Notes: generated from the letters alone by a model not told the origin. A DNA stretch of 64,000 nt from Aedes albopictus (GCF_035046485.1 NC_085137.1:44695155-44759154); one strand, 5' to 3'. Counted from the stretch's first letter, positions 10,362-22,795 are shown. Translations and numbers: made by a program.

Positions 10362-12164
10362 AAGAGTGTCCACGATGAAATTGGCGCACAGAAAATATTG
10401 TATAACTTTTGATTGCGTTCGCCAAAATAGCTAATTTTTTGACAATTATTAGTATATTATGTGTAGCTAATACCATAAAATTTTCATTTAAATCGGTTGA
10501 GTATTGGCGCAGATATTGTCGATATCATAAAATGAGATTTTAGAAAATTTGGGCACCCATTTCAAAAAATTGCTTAGGCTTTAACTTTTTTGTTACCTCA
10601 TCAAAACGTTAGAAAATTTCACTCGATATTCTTAACATAGTATCAATTAAGTGGTAAAAATTTGATCGAAATCGGTTCAGTACTTTTTCTAGTAATTATC
10701 CAAAGCTCAAATCGCTTCAAGGTAAATTTTAGGTACTTTTTGACCATTTTTAGTTCCGCGTGCACTATTTTGACTGTAGAACTGGTAACACTGTCCCGAT
10801 TTTTATAAAACTTTGTCAATGTAAAATTGTTGTGTTAAACTGTTTACAGTGAAAATTTCTGCTATTTTTGTTGAGTACTTTCAAAGTAAGATCAGTTTGA
10901 ATTTCACTATACCAAAAACCACATCTGCTTGCTGTGACATAGTGCGACATATATGGCTATAACTTTGAAACGGTATGATCAAATTGAATGAAATTTTGAC
11001 AAATTACTTCTACATACACTCCCGTTCAAAAGTTTGGGGTCACCCCCTCAAAAACATGTCATTTTTTAAGGCCCATATCTCCGCCAAATTGCGTCCGATT
11101 TCAAAACTCTAGGTTTCATTCAAAAGATAATAAGTCAAAGAAACTTTGAACATTATTTAAAAGAAACTTTTTCAAAAAAAATTGTATGTAAACTTAACCC
11201 AAAGTTGCCAAATTTTCTAAAAAATGAATATAAACTTACGGCAGTGTCGCTGGAAGTTGGGTCGACCAAATTTTAAGATGAGAGCGGTAATATGAGCCAT
11301 TTTCTTTTAGCTTTCAACTGCTTTTTACAGAACTTAGCTAAAAAATCTAGAAAAAAGTTATTAGAGCCAAAAAGAATTAAAATTGAACTATAGATGACGA
11401 AGATATCACCAAATCACTTTTCCATGTTTTACGAAAGTGACCCCAAACTTTTGGCCGATACATCATATTGAGGGGTGACCCCAAACTTTTGGTCGATGAC
11501 ATCAAGGATTAATTTACTTAATAACTTTTTTTCTAGATTTTTTAGCTAAGTTCTGTAAAAAGCAGTTGAAAGCTAATAGAAAATGGGTCATATTAAATAC
11601 CGCTCTCATCTTTAAATTTGGTCGACCCAACTTCCAGCGACACTGCCGTAAGTTTATATTCATTTTTTAGAAAATTTGGCAACTTTGGGTTAAGTTTACA
11701 TACAAAATTTTTTGGAAAAGTTTCTTTTAAATTATGTTCAAAGTTTCTTTGACTTATTATCTTTTGAATGAAACCTAGGGTTTTGAAATCGGACGCAAAT
11801 TGGCGGAGATATGGGCCTAAAAAAATGACATGTTTTTGAGGGGGTGACCCCAAACTTTTGAACGGGAGTGTACATACTTTACGTACATAAAAATTTTCAT
11901 TGAAATCGGTTCAGTATTTTTGGCGCCAGAGTTGAAATGGCAAAAAAGTGATATTTTCCAAAATGTTTGTTTGCACAAGATTCTCAAGTGGCAATTCCCT
12001 TGTTTCAACGATATCTCCGCCAATACTCAACCGATTTTAATGAAAATTTTATGGTATTAGCTACACATAATATACTATTCATGGTCAAAAATTAGCTATT
12101 TTGGCGAACGTAATCAAAAGTTATACAATATTTTCTGTGTGCCAATTTCATCGTGGACACCCTT
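10362..12164. mobile_element. middle nested foldback element, TA target
   Basis: The ends are AAGAGTGTCCACGATGAAAT and the reverse complement of AAGGGTGTCCACGATGAAAT, flanked by TA on each side. Inverted arms extend inward by about 150 bp. The interior aligns with the element at 32967-33703, so they are diverged members of one family. It is interrupted at 11017 by a third element. Confidence 0.8.
11017..11870. mobile_element. innermost foldback element with Tc1-like ends
   Basis: The ends CACTCCCGTTCAAAAGTTTG and its exact complement are flanked by TACATA (11011-11016 and 11871-11876). Arms of about 350 bp are inverted copies of each other. The centre (11439-11500) holds two further copies of GACCCCAAACTTTTGG. 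The terminal sequence is reminiscent of Tc1/mariner ends I know from vertebrates, from memory. No transposase. Confidence 0.85.
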
Positions 12165-12291
12165 TAATCACTAGCTAGATGTCGACATGAAATAAATCTT
12201 AAACTTTTCATTATATTCATTGTAAAAATTTCACAAGTGTGTTGAAAACAACAGTGGCGCTTACGTCAACTATGCGATTATGGGCAGTCTA

Positions 12292-14125
12292 GTCTAGTTT
12301 AGTGTAGTCACACATGCACAGCTATTCATTGAAATAATAATGGAAAACGATTGAATCGACTATTTAAATAAATACTTCTATCATTTTTCTTGTGATTATT
12401 AATGCTTGCAGTACAATGGAGATGCATTACAAGCATTAAAGCGGCCAGGCCTACTGTGCAGCGTTGTTGACTCTACAAAACAACTATTGAGTGGCGACAT
12501 TTCGTACCAATCGCTCAGCTTCATGAAAAAGCAAGTTCGCGAAAATCGGTGGGAGTGACTTTGCTAAGAAGATTAACGTCACTCCTTGGTCTTTAGCTTC
12601 CAGGGTCTTCAAAAATCAATGTCACCATCTACATAAAACTGACAAAAACACATTGAACAAATTTTAGTTATTTGTCTACCCAAATCAATGTGAGATTCAT
12701 CTACAGTCCTTGCCCTAGTTTGATCAAGGAACATACTCTATTGCACTACTTCAAGTAAAGCTTCTAAATACTTCCTGGGTGTTCTTGTGTCTTGTCGCAG
12801 AGTCGACACTGCGACCAAGTTCACCAGCAGTTGCCCCTTAATACCTACTGCAATAAAAACAAACACAAACCTTCAAATTTTTGCGCAATTTGTTTCACAA
12901 AAACAACAATTCAGTTCGGAAACAAAAGAACACACACACACATAAATACCTACAGACACAGAGAGCTGTGGAGACCCAACCATGTCGGAGTCGTTTTTCC
13001 GCATTGTAGGTGAATTATACTCTCGAATTCAGTTGTTGGGCCAGTCAAGGAGGCTCTCCAGTGTACCAACCGCCATCCCCCCTCGGAAAATGACAGCAGC
13101 AAACAGCCAGCAACAGCAGCACACCAGTTGTTGTTATGTAATAAAAACGAAATAAAATAAAATATAATGTGCAGAAGAATGTACTCGCTAAAGAGTCTGC
13201 GAACGACTCTACCGCCCCACTGGCTGCGCCCGCGAAGGAGGAAGAAAAACACTTCCTCGCTTCGTCACCTCCCGTCCCGGCGCCACACGATGAGAACAGA
13301 CCAACTGGCAGGGTTGCCAGATGTTTGAATCGAAGTCTATTTGCCGAACATAGGATATCCTCCTCAAAATTTGTTTCGAAATAGTAGCATGGAACGAGCT
13401 CACCAAAGATCAATCTCCGTGAATTTCCTTTTATGACGTCAATTTGATGAATATGACGCATTTGAATGATGGCAACCCTGCCGACGATGACGACGCCGTC
13501 GGCCGGCATCGGGAAAAAGGAAAACTTCTTGCCAAAGCTTCCACGAAAAAACGGCAAAATACAAGGAGCCGGGAAATTTATGTCTTCTCGGCTGGTTCCA
13601 CACTCTTTTTTTTTCTGCTCTGCATCGTTGCTGATACCTTGCAGCAGCAGCAGCAGCGTCGATTCAAGTACTCCTGATGATCGTTTTTATTCTCTCGGTT
13701 GATTTTTCCCTCCCCTTCCACGGCCGCGTCCGGCGCGTGTGTCCTTTTTGCAGTTCGCGTCTCTGGTGAGGAGGACCTTCTCTTGCAACAAGGTGTGGAG
13801 TTTATGGCGCTTGGCGTTTCGTTTTTTTTTTTTCTTTTGCTGCCTGAGGTATTGCACGTGGTGGAAAGGTGGAAAATCTGCTTCATTCATAAAATTGATG
13901 CAGTACCCGAAGCTCTGCCTGCTTACCGGCGATGCGGTGGTGGTAGTGATGGTAGGTCGAGAATTGCGAGAAGTGTGAAACCGACGACGACGACGACGAC
14001 GTGGTGTAGGGAAATTTACTGTGCACGGTTGCATAATACGTCCCGTGTGATTTGTGGCAGGTCACGTGCTGCAATCGGAACGTGGAACGCAGTAAGCGAT
14101 GCAGTGCTACATTAGCGTCAGGACA
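12292..14125. other. repeat-poor sequence with microsatellites; no gene recognised
   Basis: Contains CA repeats near 12930, five CAG units at about 13641-13656 and CGA repeats at 13983-14002. A 170-codon open frame on the minus strand (13045-13557) crosses the small MITE at 13309 and has no recognisable motif, so it was not called. Confidence 0.45.
13309..13480. mobile_element. short hAT-like MITE
   Basis: Ends are CAGGGTTGCCA and its exact complement TGGCAACCCTG, with further matching TTTGAAT inside. Only 172 bp, no coding. Flanking octamers (CCAACTGG and CCGACGAT) match at five of eight positions, so an 8-bp duplication is possible but eroded. Confidence 0.55.
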
Positions 14126-14609
14126 CAGTGGGCTAGATTTACGGAGAAAGATGTGAAAATCGGCTCCGTTATGCTGAAGTGCACCTGAGCCTTTCAATGA
14201 ATAAATAAAACATCCATAAATAATGTTTCTTATGAATGCAATCACAAATCGATTCAAAATCCTATCCAAATTCAATACAAATCCAAATTATTCAAATTTA
14301 ACCTAATCCAACAAAACCTAAGTGCAATCCAACCCAAATCCAATAAGAATCTCAGCCAAAACCAATCAAAATCCAAATAATGCACAGTAGTCTAGATTTA
14401 CGAATAAAGGTACCGTAATCGGCTCCGCTATGCTGAATAACGCTTGAGCTGGAAATTCAATCGAAAATTACTTGGTTTCAAAATCCAATAAGAATCTGAG
14501 TTAAATCAAAACAGTGCACAGTGAACTATATTTACAGAAAAATATGCAAACATCGGCTCCGTTATGCTGAAGTGCGGCTGAGACTTCCAACGAATAAATA
14601 AAAAATAAG
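14126..14609. repeat. three copies of a small dispersed element with AATCCA-rich spacers
   Basis: The phrase ATCGGCTCCGTTATGCTGAA followed by GTGC..CTGAGCC and an AATGAATAAATAAA tail occurs at about 14126-14209, 14388-14457 and 14510-14607. A fourth, diverged copy lies at 38868-38941. Between them are degenerate AAATCCAATCC units like those of the adjacent minisatellite. The tail suggests a retroposon 3' end. Confidence 0.65.
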
Positions 14610-14639
14610 AGCACATGATTTCAACTCAGCTCAAATCCA

Positions 14640-15340
14640 AAACAAATCTAACCTAAATCCAAATCCAAATCCAAATCCAAATCCAATCCAATCCAATCCA
14701 AATCCAATCCAAATCCAATCCAAATCCAATCCAAATCCAATCCAAATCCAATCCAAATCCAATCCAAATCCAATCCAAATCCAATCCAAATCCAATCCAA
14801 ATCCAATCCAATCCAAATCCAATCCAAATCCAATCCAAATCCAATCCAAATCCAATCCAAATCCAATCCAAATCCAATCCAAATCCAATCCAAATCCAAT
14901 CCAAATCCAATCCAAATCCAATCTAAATCCAATCCAAATCCAATCCAAATCCAATCCAAATCCAATCCAAATCCAATCCAAATCCAATCCAAATCCAATC
15001 CAAATCCAATCCAAATCCAATCCAAATCCAATCCAAATCCAATCCAAATCCAATCCAAATCCAATCCAAATCCAATCCAAATCCAATCTAAATCCAATCC
15101 AAATCCAATCTAAAGCCAATCCAAATCCAATACAAATTCAATCGAAATCCAATTTAAATCCAATCCACATCCAATCCAAATCCAATCCAAATCCAATCCA
15201 ATCCAATCCAAATCCAATTCAAATCCAATCCAAATCCAATCCAAATCTAATCCAAATCCAATCCAAATCCAACCCAAATCCAATCCAAATCCAACCCAAA
15301 TCCAATCCAAATCCAATCCAAATCCAATCCATATCCGATC
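14640..15340. repeat. 11-bp minisatellite (AAATCCAATCC)n
   Basis: About 60 nearly identical copies of AAATCCAATCC, with some 5-bp and 6-bp variants at the left edge. Since 11 is not a multiple of three and no frame has a stop, all three minus-strand frames are open and encode the same LDLDWIWIGFG cycle. These are not genes. Confidence 0.97.
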
Positions 15341-15345
15341 CAATC

Positions 15346-15405
15346 GGTTCTGGGCCATTTGACCGAATGCCATTTGACCGAAAGGGTTATTTGGTCGAAA
15401 ACCAT
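15346..15405. repeat. truncated relative of the TTTGGCCGAA MITE
   Basis: GGCCATTTGACCGAATGCCA and ATTTGACCGAAAGGGTTATT match the ends of the element at 8756-9046. It borders the minisatellite directly. Confidence 0.5.
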
Positions 15406-18144
15406 TTCTTGGACTTCTGTATCACTCTAAGGGTTCTTATTAAAATTGTTGGATGCTCCGAAATTATTTACCAGCAGCTTACCATAGCCATAACACTCCG
15501 ACCCATAAATCATAATCTAATCCATCACAAACCTCGGACGCAAGATCGAAACTAAATCTCACACCGATCTTCTTACGCCGAACCAGTTCCACATATTTCA
15601 TACCTTCCGAGAGATAAAGAAAAAATCCCAAGTAACTCTCGTAGTCTTCTTCCCTGGCGGCAATCAGGTTGTTTTTTTCGGTTCTGATTGACCATCCAAC
15701 CCGACGACGGAGACTGAGGTCTGAACCGGACGACCGAGATCGAACGCATTGAACGGCCCAACAAAACTTATATGACGGTTGGTTGGTCGGTATGTAGGTA
15801 CAATATACCTTAGCATTATACGTAGATTTCGTCCGGTCCGGCAGTGCGCAATAAAGCAATCAGCAGTCGTAAATATCACGTGCAATAAAAATGAACCTTA
15901 AAATTTTTCGGAGGAGAGGAATTTTAATTTCTCTCACCACCGTCGCATCGTATTCTTCCATAAGAGCCGGTGAAACGCTGCTACAGCGTCTCTGTCTCTG
16001 GCTAACACACATGTGGAGGAAAAAATGGTGACGGTTTAATGAGCTTTTTTCACTGTTTGCTTCTTTTTACCCGATCGCTTTTAATTGGGGCTTTTGTCGA
16101 AGGTAATATACGTATCTGAAATTGAAGTTATTGACTGTTGTAAAAAGGTTTAGGAAGATTTACGCTGCGCTTTAATAATTGTGGCGATGCAACTGAGCTG
16201 AGAGGAAGGGTGCAGTAAGGAAATTGGAATTTGGAGGGGAAGCTAAAAAATCAAACAAAACGGAAATTATTCGGATGTTGGTTGGTCTGTGGATTACAGG
16301 GGTATACATCACTTGTCCGGTTGATTACGCAATCAGGCGCACGTCCGACAGGTAACGAAATGTTTCATTTGATTACATCAATGTGTTATCTAATTTAAAA
16401 AATGTCAACATTTAGATCTTCAGATAGTTTTAAAAATTTTGAGTTTTTTTTTTCAAATATTTGAGAATAGTAGATCCAAGTGTTCTGATATGCGGGAAGC
16501 TTTTAGTTTTTGTAATAGCTTAGTCTTAACAGCAAACGCGCATGTGCGTTACTCAAGATGCTCTCAGTTCAATTCCCGACAAGCTGGTTTTATTTTATCA
16601 ATTTTTTTTTTATTTTTTTTATTTTTTTTAACTATTGTTGAAGCATGTTACCGTCGCCTTTCTTACCCAAAAAATACAACATTAACATGCTGGACGCATC
16701 TTCCAGTCATCCAGCTCTGCCATAACAATCCGCGAAAATCCTGAGGAAGCTCCAGCTCAAATTGCGCCTAATAGCGCACGATAATCGCGAGGCTACAAAT
16801 CGCTCTTCGGAAATTGCCCACCCTGATCGCGCCACACTAATCGTAATCGTTGATCCATGGTTCTCGCACAATCTCTTTCTAAACACACAAACCAGGTCCC
16901 CCTTTGACCACCTATTGTACAGTGTGCGAATAGTGGCACCATTTCCTGAAACATAAACCTGCATAGATATGACCGAACCTCGGATGGCTGGTCGTGCGAG
17001 GACCATGTGTGTGGCGCAGTCCGGCCAGAGCTCCAATTCGAACCTTCTTCAAATTTCCACGACACCCCAAAAGAGTAAATCGTTGCTCATCGATTGCGAC
17101 CGATAGTGCGCCACTTTCGGAATCCGTGTTTCCGTGTGTCTGTGAGTCCGTCTGTATGTGCTAATTGTTTATTTCAAGGAAATCTCTGTTTGAATTATTC
17201 CCATAAATACAAATCAGCAGCAGCAATATCAGCGAAAAGCAAATCTCCTTCTTGCTGGCTTCCGAGCTGGCTTCGACGACGGAATATGGGTGAAGGGTTC
17301 ATGTGTGGAAAGGTAAAGGCCGCGTCGCGGGTGATGGAAAACCGCACGAAATGTTTCGATTACTTGGCGTTATTATTGTGAATCGCATTTAAATATCGCT
17401 CGCTGATCGTTGATCAGCCAACGTTGTTCTTCGGTTTGGCTGCGAGATGATGTTACTTATCCATCCAGCGAATGCCAAATCACTGGGGTACCGTAGGATG
17501 ATGCAGCATTGATCCGTTTCAATTTTTGATTATTTTCTTTTTTTTTATTTTACACTTTCCGAAAGTGCCCAACTTATGTAGAAATAGTTTGTCATTTGTC
17601 TTCTCACAGAAATCTTTTGAAAACTACAGTTAAATATTGTCTTATGTTTCAGATTCACAAAGAAGTTAACGAAATACAGCTCCAGAGAGATTTGGTATCA
17701 AAAACTAACCAGAATGTGATCATTTTTCAAACTTGCATTATTTAAATAGCTGGCAACACTGCAAGTTTAAAAAAAAAGTTAAATATTGAGTATCCATTGC
17801 AAGAGATGAAATACAAATCGAATACAGCAATGTTGGAGTGGCTACCATGTAATATTTTATCGTGTGATAAAACATTGCACAGAAACTGGCAGCACTGATT
17901 AAGTAAAAGTATATCTGGAGTTTGACTTGATTAGGTCGTATGTGACCCAAATTTACAGCCAATTTACGATTGTTCAAATCGAAGTTAAGACACATCTCGT
18001 GAATCAGAAATGACTAGAAGAAAAAAAACATAATTGTCAATATTGAAGAAGAAGCCTAGAGCCATTATGATTCAAATTTTAAGCCAATTGTTGAGATTTA
18101 GAGGGCGTGCAAACGCCTCATAATTGACATATCGAATTAAAAAA
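15406..18144. other. no recognised gene
   Basis: Mostly unique sequence with T-runs at 16590-16635 and 17540-17560. A box-B-like TTCAATTCCCG near 16567 lacks a cloverleaf. TGGCAACACTGC recurs at 17750, 19296 and 19438, possibly transposon-end relics. Confidence 0.45.
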
Positions 18145-18148
18145 GATA

Positions 18149-18423
18149 CTTTAACTTAATGCAAAACTGGATGCATTTCTACTTTTTTGTTTTTTTTTTT
18201 TTTAAATAAAAACGCAATATTTTCTAAATAAAGTTTTGGAAATTTTGTCCAAAAATATTTTTTGTAAGAACGAAAAATATTTCCTCTCCTGGAAAAAAAA
18301 CAGAAGATACCTTGATCCTTCCTCTAAATGTGTATGAAAACCGATTTTGAGAAAAATTTCGACGTTATTCAATAAAAAAACAAAAATCAACAAATGGGTC
18401 AATGCATCTAGTTGCGCCTTAAG
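18149..18423. mobile_element. foldback MITE (ACTGGATGCATT family), copy 1
   Basis: The left end CTTTAACTTAATGCAAAACT, then GGATGCATTT, is inverted at the right end (ATGCATCTAGTTGCGCCTTA). TA flanks both sides. The interior is an imperfect palindrome. A second copy is at 35227-35507. Confidence 0.7.
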
Positions 18424-18427
18424 TATC

Positions 18428-20165
18428 AAAACATTCTCAAATTTCAACCATTTTTCAATCTTTTTATGATTTTTTTTCAAATTGTTGTTCGAAGAAACTC
18501 GTAGAACATATTTTTTTTCTCAAAATCTCGCAAATTATTTCTTGTTAAAGATTTTTTTCTTCTTTTTACTAAAAATGAACAAACTATTCGTTAAGGTATT
18601 GATTTTAATTATACTTTTCACTAAAAACTGCCAAAACATGCCTTAAAACTTGATTTTCTCATGGACGGTATTTGGCAGTTTTTACTTGAAATCAGATACT
18701 AAGCATCATCTTTGAGAATGTAGACCACAGTGTATGATTTTTTTTAAATCTATTTCCCTGAATTTTGAATATGAACATTAATTCTGAGCACTCAAAAAAT
18801 TGATGTTCAAGGCTTCCGTATTATTATTAGGAACACATATTTCATTCTACTATCAAAGCTATGGATAAAAACCAACAAAAATTTTAAACCAAATATTTTA
18901 AATTGGTCCAGCAGTTATTGGACCTTTAAGTTAAAATATTATAATTATAATAGAAATTATAATAGAAAAAAAAAATAAACGAAATATTTTAAAACTCACA
19001 TTTTGTTTCACACAAGTTTATTCGGATTTCAATTGGAAAGAGGTTTCTAGTAAAGGTTAAAACTTGGTTGAATAGCGACAAAGTTATGGCACTTTAAGTG
19101 AAAGTACCTTTTTATTACTCGAAAAATCGACTTTGCGGCGTTTGTTTCCCCTCTAATCATAAAATGTGTGGCTCAAACTCAGAGGTTTCTCTTTTTATGG
19201 AATTTGAATCCAGGAGAGCATACGAATCTAGATCTCAACAACTTTTGAAAAATTAGGCCACAACCTAATATACAATTTTAATAACAAAACAGTAAATCTG
19301 GCAACACTGCCTCACTTGCAATAAATTAAATTCAATGAGCACCTTGTAAACGCTTAGATATCCATTTTATATGTTATCAGAGTAGAGGAAGCGTCACACA
19401 GTGTTTCTGTTTATGGCGTAGATTTGCTTTCAGTAGCTGGCAACACTGCAGCAAACCGAGATAAAAGCGAACTACGTTCTCGAATGCGAAGTGAAGTATG
19501 AGCTACAAGTTGTTCCATCCAGAACCTTGACGGAGTGAAGCATAAACACCAAACTTCTATGGATGCTAATTATTTTTACACAGATTCAATTCTTGCATCT
19601 TGCTAATGCCCTGCATAAGAAGAAGAACTATTCAATACATTGGAGTGGATAACTGACACTAAGGAAGATTACAAGTGGTCGTCGAAATACGCATATCTGT
19701 CAAAGGATAAGCAATTAGGGCGGAATTAAAAGGTACCAAACTGATTACACTCATTCGAAAACTGGAGTCTCTTTTATGCTGTTGGCTGGGGGTGCATACA
19801 TCAAAAATGTGCATAAATTAAAAAAGGTATAAAAAGCGAGAATTTTGTGCATAGAATAAGTCAGGGCTTAAGGACAGACTTGTAAGAATCCCAATATGGC
19901 CGCCACAATGGCCGACTTTGGCACCTACTCACGATTTTGAGGGCACAAATCTCTTCGTAAACGAAACCAGCGCATCTGAGCTTCTTATTTTAAGCTTATT
20001 ACAAGTGAGCAAGAACAGAATAATAAAACGCATTGTTGTTTGAAGCTTGCTTCTTGAGATTTGTGCGTTTGAAGTTTTGATGCACTGTTGAACCGGGATT
20101 TCAAGACGTTTGTCCTTAAATGAGAATACTTAGTTCGCGAAAACAGGTCTTGCTCGTGGGAGTTA
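18428..20165. other. no recognised gene; old transposon relics
   Basis: Very AT-rich to 19.3 kb. At 19650-19735 a diverged copy of the arm of the 38476-38724 hairpin is visible (CGAAATACGCATATCTGTCA and AAAGGATAAGCAATT). Confidence 0.5.
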
Positions 20166-21109
20166 AAGTTGAGGCCGGCCAAGGGCGTTTCCAGGAAGTT
20201 ACCAGAGAGCCAAAAGAAGGGGGTTGCAAGGGGCTTCAGGGGTGTTTCAGGGGGTTTTAGGAATCCTGGAGACTGGCGACCCCTCGAGTCCTCTTGAATT
20301 CCTTTGAAAGGTCCCTGAGACCTCCAAATACTCCTTTCAAACCCCCTGGTAACCACTAAAACGCCCTTGAGACATCCAGGTACCTCTGTGATCCTCTTGA
20401 GAGCCCCTAAAACGCACCTTATTCTCTCTAAAACGCCCCAGAGATCCACAGGAACTAAGATCCTCTAAAATCCTTCGCAGACCCCCTGAAGGACCCTAGA
20501 GTTTCCCTGGAATACCACAGAGATTCCTGAGATATCCTGAAACACCCTGCTAACCCACTGGAACGCCTCTAAGACCTCAAAGCATACTTTTGGGATACCC
20601 TAGAACACCCCTGAGACTCCCTAAGCTCTCCATGAGATCCCCTGGAACGCCCCTGAGACCATTGAATTGACACCAACGTTAGCTTCAGTCAAGGCGCTTC
20701 AACGACTGATGACCGGCACATATCATTCAATTGAGCGCAACTGGCAAGCATAAATTGTATTTTTGCAAGTATTTGGTCATCATTGATTGACGTGTAACCC
20801 TACACAAACTTATCAATGACCTGTTTTTTTAGACCCCATGGACCCAGTCATCCAATGTGGGACCAACATTGGGTAAAACTTTACCCGACTTTCGATAATT
20901 TTTCAGTCTGGCGAACTTTTTCAGGGTGTTGCATGTCACGTGCTCCTGAGATCTCCATTTACGTTCTCGAAACCCTCTGGAACCCCTCGAAACGCCACAA
21001 AGAACACTTAAATTTCCTTGAGTCCCTCTGGAATGCCCCTGAGATCCCTTGGAACGCATATGAGACCATTTAATTGACACTAACGCCAGCATCAGTTAAG
21101 GCTCTTTAA
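20166..21109. repeat. degenerate C/G-rich repeat (CCCCTGAGACC / CCTGGAACGCC units)
   Basis: Units reading CCTGGAACGCCCCTGAGACC recur at loose ~12-bp phrasing. 20166-20280 is in the G-rich sense and the rest in the C-rich sense. A longer segment is duplicated: GAGACCATTGAATTGACACC with its downstream GTTAGC..TCAGT at 20656-20705 recurs at 21063-21110. Confidence 0.7.
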
Positions 21110-22791
21110 CCCTCTAATGGATACCTGGAGTCCATTGGACCCCAGAGCCCCTTTAAAGTGGTCGCAAAAAAGTTTGGATTGACATTTCGGCCCCATTTTT
21201 ACACTACCTTCAAACTACACTGCGATGAGTTATTTGTGCAAAAATATCGATAGTTTCATGGCGTACTATGGATTATTTTGGATTTCAAAATTGAACCGGG
21301 CGATTTTTTACCGCTGGGGTCCATTGGACCCCACGGCACGAATGATTGTATCTTTTGATTGTGATTTCCTAGAATAATGCTGTCTTCGACAAAATTGCTC
21401 AATTTACCAAGGGCAATCTTATGGTAAATAAGTTGAATCGAAATTAGCTCAGTAGAGGGTGCTAGTATATATTAAAAATACGGATTAATAAGCTCGAACA
21501 TCTTTATATTCTGAATGTATAGAATATTCGTGTCTTCGGCAAAAGTGTTCAACACATAGGGATAATGGCAGTTTGATGGCAAGTGACAAATGTCCTCAAA
21601 AAGGAAACTTCTTTTGAAGTGTATGTCTTAATACAATATATTCACATACTGTTAACAATAACAATTTACTTCAGAATTGCCTCATCAGGTGGCGCAAATG
21701 TAGCTGCAAAGATCACATGTAGATAGACTTTTTAACCATACATTTGTTATGTTGATATCTCGATCGAGAGATAATATTCGAAGTTGATGTCTTTGGCGGA
21801 ACTATTCATATGAAAGCAAGTTTTCAGTTTCAATATCTTCTGATTCGAAAATAATAGAGGGATTCTTTCCATGATTCCTCTCGAGGTTCCTTGAGGGCTT
21901 CATCTATGAAACACACTTGAAACTCATCCGCATTTTTTCCAGAAATTCCCCCCGGGATTTATCCAGGAATTTCTCCAAGTACTCCTCTTGGGATTCCTCC
22001 AGAAATCCTTCCCGGGATTCCTTCTGAATTTTCTCCCAAGATTCCTCTAGGGATTTATCCCCGGATTTCTCTAGGAATGCCTCCCAATATTCCTTCCTGG
22101 ATTCGTTTAGAAATTTGTCCCAGTATTGCTCCTGGGATTCCTGCAAGAATTCCTTTCGGAGTTTTTCCAGTAACCTCCCACGATTCTTACAGGAATTCCT
22201 TTTGGAATCCTACATAGGATTCCTTCCGGAATTCCTCCTGCGATTCATCTAGGAATTTTTCCTGGGATGCCCCCAGATTTTACTAAGAATTTCTCTTGAG
22301 ATGCCTATAGAAATTCCTCCTGGGATTCCTCTAGGAATTTCTCCTGACATTCCTCCAGGAATTCTTACAGGAACTCCTTCTGGGATTCCTCCCGGAATTT
22401 CTCTAGAAATTTATCCCGGAATTACTCCAGGAATTTATTCCGGATTTCTCCAGGAATTCCTCATCTGGCATCCCTGCTCTGAGTATACATGTATGTCACC
22501 CATTTACAGAAGTGCGATTTATCCTTTTGTTATGTGCGTTTTGTCCGCTTGCTTTGGTATGTTACATCCTGCTGATTGGAGGCGTTTTGGAATGCTCTCT
22601 AGCGCCAACTATCGAAAAATTTCCAAACTAGTTTGTTCATCACTAGATAGGCATTGACTTACCTAGCATCTTTGCCGAAAACATGAACCTTTTAAAAAGT
22701 AAGGATCACGAAATACGCGAGAATATATGTTGGGGTCAAATGGACCCCAGGGTCCCGAAACGGACCTTTTTTCAAGGTATACTCTTAAGGG
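21110..22791. mobile_element. piggyBac-like MITE, TTAA target, 1.68 kb
   Basis: The left end TTAA|CCCTCTAATGGATACCTG and the right end CAAGGTATACTCTTAAGGG|TTAA are inverted, and TTAA flanks both. The subterminal GGGTCCATTGGACCCCA-like motif appears near both ends (21132-21147, 21312-21336, 22733-22752). No transposase frame. The 12-bp degenerate repeat occupies 21860-22460 inside it. Confidence 0.7.
21860..22460. repeat. 12-bp degenerate repeat inside the TTAA element
   Basis: GGAATTCCTCCTGGGATTCC-type units are better preserved here than elsewhere, with clear 12-bp phrasing. They alternate AATTTCTCC and ATTCCTCC variants. Confidence 0.85.
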
Positions 22792-22795
22792 TTAA

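Larger units (their letters stand above)
10246..12287. mobile_element. outermost of three nested inverted-repeat elements
   Basis: The ends are CTGCCCATGATCGCATAGTT (10246) and its reverse complement with one change ending at 12287, about 27 bp of good terminal inverted repeat. TCTA flanks both sides (10242-10245 and 12288-12291). It hosts the elements at 10362-12164 and 11017-11870. Without them it would be about 240 bp, a MITE. Confidence 0.75.

Noticed and set aside
13045..13557. 170-codon open frame on the minus strand
   Set aside because: No recognisable motif. It runs through a small inverted-repeat element, and overlapping frames on the other strand are equally open.
14631..15119. 162-codon minus-strand open frame of LDLDWIWIGFG repeats
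   Set aside because: It is the 11-bp minisatellite read through; all three frames of that strand are open with the same peptide.
16500..16585. tRNA-like box B (TTCAATTCCCG)
   Set aside because: No matching A box or cloverleaf could be drawn; probably chance or an old SINE relic.
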